From contig NZ_FUYY01000003.1 of NCBI RefSeq assembly GCF_900168045.1, positions 186,001 to 250,000 on the forward strand: 64,000 nt of DNA, written 5' to 3'. This document shows, piece after piece, positions 59,858 to 64,000 of this stretch. Source of the stretch: Salegentibacter holothuriorum. Its GTDB lineage: Bacteria; Bacteroidota; Bacteroidia; Flavobacteriales; Flavobacteriaceae. The notes beneath the pieces are model-generated. The model saw only the letters and a program-made list of their open reading frames with translations. It did not search any database and was not told the DNA's origin. The position numbers and the translations under genes were made by a program. Within the stretch, counting starts at the first letter, position 1, and every line of letters begins with the position of its first letter.

Positions 59858-60868
59858 ATGTATCAATCTAAAATAGCCGGAGTTGGAAGTTATGTTCCAG
59901 AGAATGTTGTTACTAACGATGATTTGGCGAAAATAATGGATACTAATGATGAGTGGATTCAGGAGAGGACGGGTATCAAAGAACGTAGACATATCAAGAA
60001 AGGAGACGGTAATTCTACTGCTATAATGGGCGTGAAAGCAGCCAAAATAGCTATTGAGCGTGCTAAGATTGACAAAGACGATATAGATCTAATTGTTTTT
60101 GCCACCCTAAGTCCAGATTATTACTTTCCTGGTTGTGGGGTGCAGGTACAGGAAATGTTAGCTATAAATACCTGCCCGGCTTTAGATGTAAGAAACCAGT
60201 GTAGCGGATTTATCTATGCACTTTCAACTGCCGATCAATTTATAAAAACCGGGATGTACAAGAATGTGCTGGTTATTGGTAGCGAAAACCATAGTGGCGG
60301 ACTCGATTTTAGCACTCGTGGGCGTTCGGTTTCTGTGATTTTTGGAGATGGAGCAGGAGCAGTGGTTTTAACCAGAAGCGATCATAACGGAGAGGGAATT
60401 CTCTCTACTCATTTACATGCTGAGGGAAAACATGCCTTAGAACTTTCTCTAAAAGGGCCAAGTACAAATCACTGGGTTCCAGAGATTATTGCTGAAAATC
60501 CGCAGGGAGACGATATTCCATATTATCCTTATATGAATGGTCAATTTGTGTTTAAAAATGCGATTCAGCGTTTTTCTGAAGTGATCATGGAAGGTTTAAA
60601 AGCCAATGGATTGGAAGTTAAGGATATTGATATGTTAATTCCGCATCAGGCAAATTTGAGAATTTCACAATATGTTCAGCAGAAATTTAAATTAAGCGAC
60701 GACCAGATTTATAATAATATTCAGAAATACGGAAACACTACAGCAGCATCTATTCCTATTGCTTTATGTGAAGCCTGGGAGAAAGGAAAAATTAAAGATG
60801 AAGATGTTGTGGTATTAGCCGCCTTTGGTAGCGGATTTACCTGGGCAAGTGCCGTGTTAAGTTGGTAA
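59858..60868 (+). CDS. fabH: 3-oxoacyl-ACP synthase III (FabH-type)
   Basis: A 336-residue thiolase-fold enzyme. The triad is Cys115 (DVRNQCSGFIYAL), His263 (LIPHQANLRI) and Asn293 (KYGNTTAASIP). It starts fatty-acid synthesis by condensing an acyl-CoA with malonyl-ACP. The DVRNQC sequence before the Cys differs from the common DIxAAC, a variant seen in secondary FabH-like proteins, so this may not be the housekeeping copy: no plsX, rpmF or fabD neighbours are present. It stands alone with a long terminator after it. Confidence 0.88.
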   Translation: MYQSKIAGVGSYVPENVVTNDDLAKIMDTNDEWIQERTGIKERRHIKKGDGNSTAIMGVKAAKIAIERAKIDKDDIDLIVFATLSPDYYFPGCGVQVQEMLAINTCPALDVRNQCSGFIYALSTADQFIKTGMYKNVLVIGSENHSGGLDFSTRGRSVSVIFGDGAGAVVLTRSDHNGEGILSTHLHAEGKHALELSLKGPSTNHWVPEIIAENPQGDDIPYYPYMNGQFVFKNAIQRFSEVIMEGLKANGLEVKDIDMLIPHQANLRISQYVQQKFKLSDDQIYNNIQKYGNTTAASIPIALCEAWEKGKIKDEDVVVLAAFGSGFTWASAVLSW

Positions 60869-60873
60869 TAATA

Positions 60874-60942
60874 ACTAAACCCATAAAAATAAAAAGGTCA
60901 TTCTATAAAAGAAATGACCTTTTTTATTTTTATGGGTTTAGT
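60874..60942. terminator. Very long bidirectional terminator after fabH
   Basis: A 29-bp stem (arms 60874-60902 and 60913-60942, one bulged T) with ACTAAACCCATAAAAATAAA on one arm and its complement on the other. T-runs serve both directions. It lies between fabH and the convergent small membrane gene. Confidence 0.88.
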
Positions 60943-60954
60943 AAATTGTATTTT

Positions 60955-61146
60955 CTAGACTTTTCTAAAATATCTAAATAGATCATAGATTCCGAAAACT
61001 ATAAAGCCTACTGCCAGAATGGATCCAAAATTATCTGTTTCGGCTGCAGTTAAGTGGGTGTAGAGCCTGTAGGTACCATATACAAGAAAAAGAATTCCCA
61101 GTATTAAATACCATTTGTTGCGTTTTCCTCCTTTGAGGTTATTCAT
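60955..61146 (-). CDS. Small two-TM membrane protein, unknown function
   Basis: A 63-residue protein from the ATG at 61146 (MNNLKGGKRNKWYLILGILF). Two membrane segments are visible (about 11-28 and 38-57), with a basic N-terminus that should stay in the cytoplasm. It overlaps the end of the upstream DUF2007 gene by eight bases, so the pair is co-translated. No function is known. An upstream ATG-like start at 61179 inside the neighbouring gene is less likely. Confidence 0.65.
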   Translation of the reverse strand: MNNLKGGKRNKWYLILGILFLVYGTYRLYTHLTAAETDNFGSILAVGFIVFGIYDLFRYFRKV

Positions 61147-61384
61147 CTTTATAATCTTTTGGGAAGGTTGTTTTAGCAATTTTTAAGGCTTCATCAAAAT
61201 GATTATTTACTACAAAAAGTTGAACCTGTCCCGGTAAACCACCTCCAAAGCCGGCACGCAGGCCTGAATCAAAATCGTTTCTCACCCGCGAAGAAATCCC
61301 CGCTTTACCAAAAAGTTCCTGTAAGTATTGGACATTGGTGTCAGAACCTGTATATACTCGTTTGTAAGATTCGTCTGAACTCAT
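61139..61384 (-). CDS. DUF2007-like small protein
   Basis: An 81-residue protein, KRVYTGSDTNVQYLQELFGKAGISSRVRND, then GQVQLFVVNNHFDEALKIAKTTF. The pattern (strand, helix, strand and a C-terminal helix) matches DUF2007, small ferredoxin-like proteins proposed to be signal-transducing; no function is established. It is followed by the overlapping two-TM gene and preceded by a 77-bp gap, so the two form a small operon. Confidence 0.75.
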   Translation of the reverse strand: MSSDESYKRVYTGSDTNVQYLQELFGKAGISSRVRNDFDSGLRAGFGGGLPGQVQLFVVNNHFDEALKIAKTTFPKDYKDE

Positions 61385-61461
61385 AATTTATAGTTTTTAT
61401 TACTAACTAAAATACGAAGTATAATATAGCTTAAGGACTATTTTATATAGAGTTTAACGTT

Positions 61462-62208
61462 CTAGGCATTATAGTATTTACTTCGCCAAATAGCCGAGCT
61501 AAAATTCTTCCCTTTTTTAAAACCATAAAAAATAGATAGACCAGCAATCCACTTAAATACAAAGAAAAATATCATTAAAAACTGTGTGGTGGTTTGTTGT
61601 GGAGAAAAAAGTCCATCTGGAATTAGTAGCGCAAGTAAAAAACTTCCAGCAAGTAACACAAGGGTGAAATTTTCTAAATACTTAAAAGGCCACATCATCA
61701 ACTTTCGTAAAGGATGAAGATCATTGCCCCATTTGTGTATTAGATAAAAATAATTGTTGCCCATGGGAGCAAAAAGTAAAGGATCATCGGCGTTTTCAAG
61801 TTTAAAAAGTTTAGAAGGCGCAACAATTTTGAAACCTTTTAAAGTCATTTGCTGCTCCTTTTCTAAAGCTTTAATTTTAGAGAGTGTTTCGTAAGGAATT
61901 TCTCCTTTAAAATAAATACTGTCTAAAAAACGCAAACGATAATCAATACAAAGTTTTTCAATATCAGAAAGGTGAAAAATTCTATTGCTTTCTAATAGGT
62001 CCAGGTTAAAATTATTAACTCCGGCATCTCCATTATGAATTTCCTTTAGAATTTCATCGTCCTTTCTTGCTTCATTTTCAAATATCTCCTGTACCTGTTG
62101 TAAAATGTTTGCTGTAGAAATCCTTTTTTCTCTAGACTTATACAACTGTATTTTTAAATTGGTGCGAGGTAAATTTAAGTTCAACTTCATTTTCTTTTTC
62201 TTTAGCAT
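61462..62208 (-). CDS. Uncharacterised membrane protein
   Basis: A 248-residue protein; an alternative start at 62190 would remove six residues. The N-terminal 160 residues are soluble and charged (EKRISTANILQQVQEIFENE, IHNGDAGVNNFNLDLLESNR), and the C-terminal part has two membrane helices (about 178-197 and 206-228) and a basic tail. I do not recognise a family. The soluble domain would face the cytoplasm. It sits alone between the DUF2007 operon and the fasciclin gene, with a 235-bp AT-rich upstream region in which I see no clear promoter. Confidence 0.6.
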   Translation of the reverse strand: MLKKKKMKLNLNLPRTNLKIQLYKSREKRISTANILQQVQEIFENEARKDDEILKEIHNGDAGVNNFNLDLLESNRIFHLSDIEKLCIDYRLRFLDSIYFKGEIPYETLSKIKALEKEQQMTLKGFKIVAPSKLFKLENADDPLLFAPMGNNYFYLIHKWGNDLHPLRKLMMWPFKYLENFTLVLLAGSFLLALLIPDGLFSPQQTTTQFLMIFFFVFKWIAGLSIFYGFKKGKNFSSAIWRSKYYNA

Positions 62209-62443
62209 CTATCACTAAATTAAGTAATTAAGATGATTCTTGCAATCATAATTTTTAGTCTTACTGTCCTGGTGTTAAAACTATACTAATTAGATAATTT
62301 TAAATAATGTTTAACTAATTTAAGATTAAATTAGACAAAAATTAAAATGAACGAATTCTTAATGAAATGCTAAATCGAATAAAAATAAAAACCGAAGCAC
62401 TTCTAATCTCGTTTATTTAATAAACCATTTAAAAATTATTGTT

Positions 62444-62998
62444 ATGAGAAATTTAAAACTATTAGGAATTTTTTGTTTCCTATTTATTGGCGGGACTTTA
62501 ATGGCCCAAAACGGATCTACTATGGTTGGCGGTGCAGAAATGTATCCCAGCAAGAATATTGTAGAAAATGCTTCGCAATCTAATGATCACACTACTTTAG
62601 TAGCTGCAGTAAAAGCTGCTGGATTAGTAGAAACCTTACAAAGCGAAGGTCCTTTTACTGTATTTGCACCAACAAATGCCGCTTTCGAAAAGCTACCAGC
62701 AGGAACGGTAGAAACACTTTTAAAGCCAGAGAACAAAGAGAAATTGCAGGCTGTTCTTACTTACCACGTAATTGCGGGTGATTTTAAAGCAAAAGATGTT
62801 GTAGCCGCTATTAAAAATGGCGACGGAAAAGCTACTTTTGAAACCGTGCAAGGTGGAAAACTTTACGCGATGATGGAAGATGGTAAAGTAAAGCTTAAAG
62901 ACGCTTCAGGTAATGTAGCTACCGTAACCGTTGCAGATGTAAATCAATCAAATGGGGTTGTTCACGTTATTGATACAGTAGTATTGCCAGGGAAATAA
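62444..62998 (+). CDS. Secreted fasciclin (FAS1) domain protein
   Basis: A 184-residue protein with a signal peptide (1-21, ending GTLMAQ) and one FAS1 domain: DHTTLVAAVKAAGLVETLQS, GPFTVFAPTNAAFEKLPAGT (H1 box), LTYHVIAGDFKAKDV, and the H2 box NGVVHVIDTVVLPG. Single-FAS1 secreted proteins are adhesion or periplasmic proteins of uncertain role. It is often strongly expressed in Flavobacteria, and its codon use looks similarly biased. A terminator follows 24 nt after the stop. Confidence 0.92.
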   Translation: MRNLKLLGIFCFLFIGGTLMAQNGSTMVGGAEMYPSKNIVENASQSNDHTTLVAAVKAAGLVETLQSEGPFTVFAPTNAAFEKLPAGTVETLLKPENKEKLQAVLTYHVIAGDFKAKDVVAAIKNGDGKATFETVQGGKLYAMMEDGKVKLKDASGNVATVTVADVNQSNGVVHVIDTVVLPGK

Positions 62999-63022
62999 AT
63001 TGCTATAGAAAAAGAAGAATTA

Positions 63023-63052
63023 AAGAGCGGTCTATATGGCCGCTCTTATTTT
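63023..63052 (+). terminator. Terminator after the fasciclin gene
   Basis: AAGAGCGG-tctatatgg-CCGCTCTT with a T-rich tail (ATTTTG). Confidence 0.85.
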
Positions 63053-63129
63053 GTTAATTAAATATCAAATAAGTTATATACTTTTCCTAGTTCTTAAGGA
63101 AGGCTTATTTTGAGTGAAAATTGAAGTTT

Positions 63130-63717
63130 ATGAAAAAAGTAAAACTATTTATTACGTTAATTATGGCCGGAGCCTTTATGATGTCTTGCGGCTCTGGAAG
63201 CAATATTTCTAAAGACTCGGCCAAAAAAATAAAGAAGTACAATACGTATTCTTATTTACCTAATAAGGATACTATTAAAGATACTGATTATGATAATGAT
63301 CGCATTCACGAAGTTATTATAGCTACCATAAACAATAATATGTCTAGCGAAGGCTATGCTATAGATAATAGCAGGCCAGATGTTTTAGTGTATGTTCACA
63401 CGATGTTTGATGAAAGAATAGTTGATGTAAATGCAAATCCTGTTTATACTAATTTTTCATACTATCGTCCTGGGCTTTACATAGGGCCATATTATGAAGA
63501 TTATACTTATGACAACTATTTTACTGTACAGCGAATTACCGCGGCAGAGAAGGTTAAACAACTTCCTTATAAAGAAAAATCAATTGTTATAGATCTAATT
63601 GACAGAAGAACAAATCAAATTTTATGGCGTGGCACTGCCGATGAGGAAATTGGTTTAAAAAGATTAGAAAGAGATATAAGAGATTACGTAGATGAAATTT
63701 TTAAAGAATTTCCATAA
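63130..63717 (+). CDS. DUF4136 lipoprotein
   Basis: A 195-residue lipoprotein from the ATG at 63130 (MKKVKLFITLIMAGAFMMSC, Cys20); a TTG at 63121 would add three residues without benefit. The body, KYNTYSYLPNKDTIKDTDYD and LIDRRTNQILWRGTADEEIG, is the DUF4136 pattern found in Bacteroidota outer-membrane or periplasmic lipoproteins. Function is unknown. It is convergent with pheT; a REP-like element lies within the terminator loop after it. Confidence 0.85.
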   Translation: MKKVKLFITLIMAGAFMMSCGSGSNISKDSAKKIKKYNTYSYLPNKDTIKDTDYDNDRIHEVIIATINNNMSSEGYAIDNSRPDVLVYVHTMFDERIVDVNANPVYTNFSYYRPGLYIGPYYEDYTYDNYFTVQRITAAEKVKQLPYKEKSIVIDLIDRRTNQILWRGTADEEIGLKRLERDIRDYVDEIFKEFP

Positions 63718-63736
63718 TTTTCTTTAGCAGATAATA

Positions 63737-63872
63737 AAAATTGGCTGTTTAAAAGTTCCTAACGTCACTCTGAACTTGTTTCAGAGTCTAAGCTAAATTG
63801 AAACTTAGTTCAAGTTAGAACCTGAAATAAATTCAGGTTGACGTAAAGATGGAAATTTAAGCAGCCAATTTT
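63737..63872. terminator. Terminator hairpin split by an inserted REP-like element
   Basis: Outer arms AAAATTGGCTGTTTAAA (63737-63753) and TTTAAGCAGCCAATTTT (63856-63872) pair over 17 positions with one G-U. The divergent REP-like element lies in the loop, between the DUF4136 gene and pheT. Confidence 0.82.
63763..63843. repeat. REP/BIME-like double-hairpin element, copy 4 (divergent)
   Basis: 81 bp, CGTCA...TGACG ends as in the other copies. Left hairpin ACTCTGAA-cttgt-TTCAGAGT (63767-63787) and right hairpin AACCTGAA-ataaa-TTCAGGTT (63819-63839) keep perfect 8-bp stems although the bases differ from copies 1-3. A third small stem, TTGAA-acttag-TTCAA, lies in the middle. Confidence 0.82.
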
Positions 63873-63880
63873 ATATAGTA

Positions 63881-64000
63881 TTATCTTAATTCAGCTTGAA
63901 GTTCTTCTTCAAATCTTTGCTGAAGTTTTTTCATCATTTTATCTACCTGCTTATCGGTAAGGGTTTTATTATCATCCTGAAACTTAAAACTTACCGCGTA
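63881..64000 (-). CDS. pheT: Phenylalanyl-tRNA synthetase beta subunit, C-terminal end (cut by window end)
   Basis: The minus-strand frame from the window edge gives 39 residues: YAVSFKFQDDNKTLTDKQVD, then KMMKKLQQRFEEELQAELR and a stop at 63881-63883. This matches the end of the FDX-ACB (anticodon-binding) domain that closes PheT: the strand YAVSF.FQD, the turn NKTLTDKQVD, and the last helix. PheT forms the alpha2-beta2 synthetase with PheS. The rest of the gene lies outside the window. It is convergent with the DUF4136 gene. Confidence 0.85.
   Translation of the reverse strand, partial: YAVSFKFQDDNKTLTDKQVDKMMKKLQQRFEEELQAELR

Overview
The window is a piece of a low-GC chromosome from a member of the Bacteroidota, most likely the family Flavobacteriaceae (a marine Gramella/Salegentibacter-like organism). 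The evidence is the promoter type (TTG, a 16-21 nt gap, then TAnnTTTG), the near absence of Shine-Dalgarno sequences except at rpsU, and families typical of this phylum: SprB-like repeats, DUF1343, DUF2851, DUF3467, DUF4136, DUF4369 and OmpA-type outer-membrane proteins. The genus is an inference.

Layout. 1-6.0 kb: 3' end of recQ, a metzincin-like lipoprotein, a methyltransferase divergent from a YkgJ-type cysteine-cluster gene, a four-helix-bundle (23S IVS-type) gene between inverted heptamer repeats, a DUF1343 muramidase lipoprotein and a LolC/E-type permease. 6.0-15.9 kb: a cystathionine-beta-synthase-like enzyme and two large Na+:alanine symporters with added periplasmic domains, enclosing small envelope genes, an SGNH lipoprotein, DUF2851 and PspC; then a helix-hairpin-helix protein. 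16.0-19.0 kb: acyl-CoA dehydrogenase, rpsU, xerC and hpf. 19.0-32.5 kb: the core translation/transcription block, tRNA-Thr, -Tyr, -Gly, -Thr, tuf, tRNA-Trp, secE, nusG, rplKAJL and rpoBC, punctuated by RNA hairpins. 32.5-41.6 kb: DUF3467, ppx, a third AGCS symporter, prfC, an OmpA-family protein, the overlapping idi-PTPS/queD-bcp operon and a second tRNA-Thr. 41.8-50.3 kb: OFA-type MFS transporter, DUF4369 lipoprotein, DUF819 permease, a tight SPFH-hydrolase-RHH-HAD operon, S1/P1 nuclease, AlkB and DoxX. 50.5-64 kb: TPR hybrid histidine kinase, htpG, a TetR-like/ABC1-kinase pair, S9 peptidase, FabH, small membrane proteins, a fasciclin protein, a DUF4136 lipoprotein and the 3' end of pheT.

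The genes are mostly housekeeping and envelope functions. No prophage, insertion sequence, rRNA operon or CRISPR array is visible, and no gap between genes exceeds 300 bp. The unusual material lies between genes: (i) a REP/BIME-like double-hairpin element present four times, always between convergent genes and three times inside the loop of a locus-specific terminator hairpin, with base changes that preserve the small hairpins; (ii) a second dispersed hairpin repeat present twice; (iii) the IVS-like four-helix unit with inverted heptamer arrays; (iv) relics of an acyl-CoA dehydrogenase copy and of a tRNA-Thr copy; (v) a strong Shine-Dalgarno sequence on rpsU.
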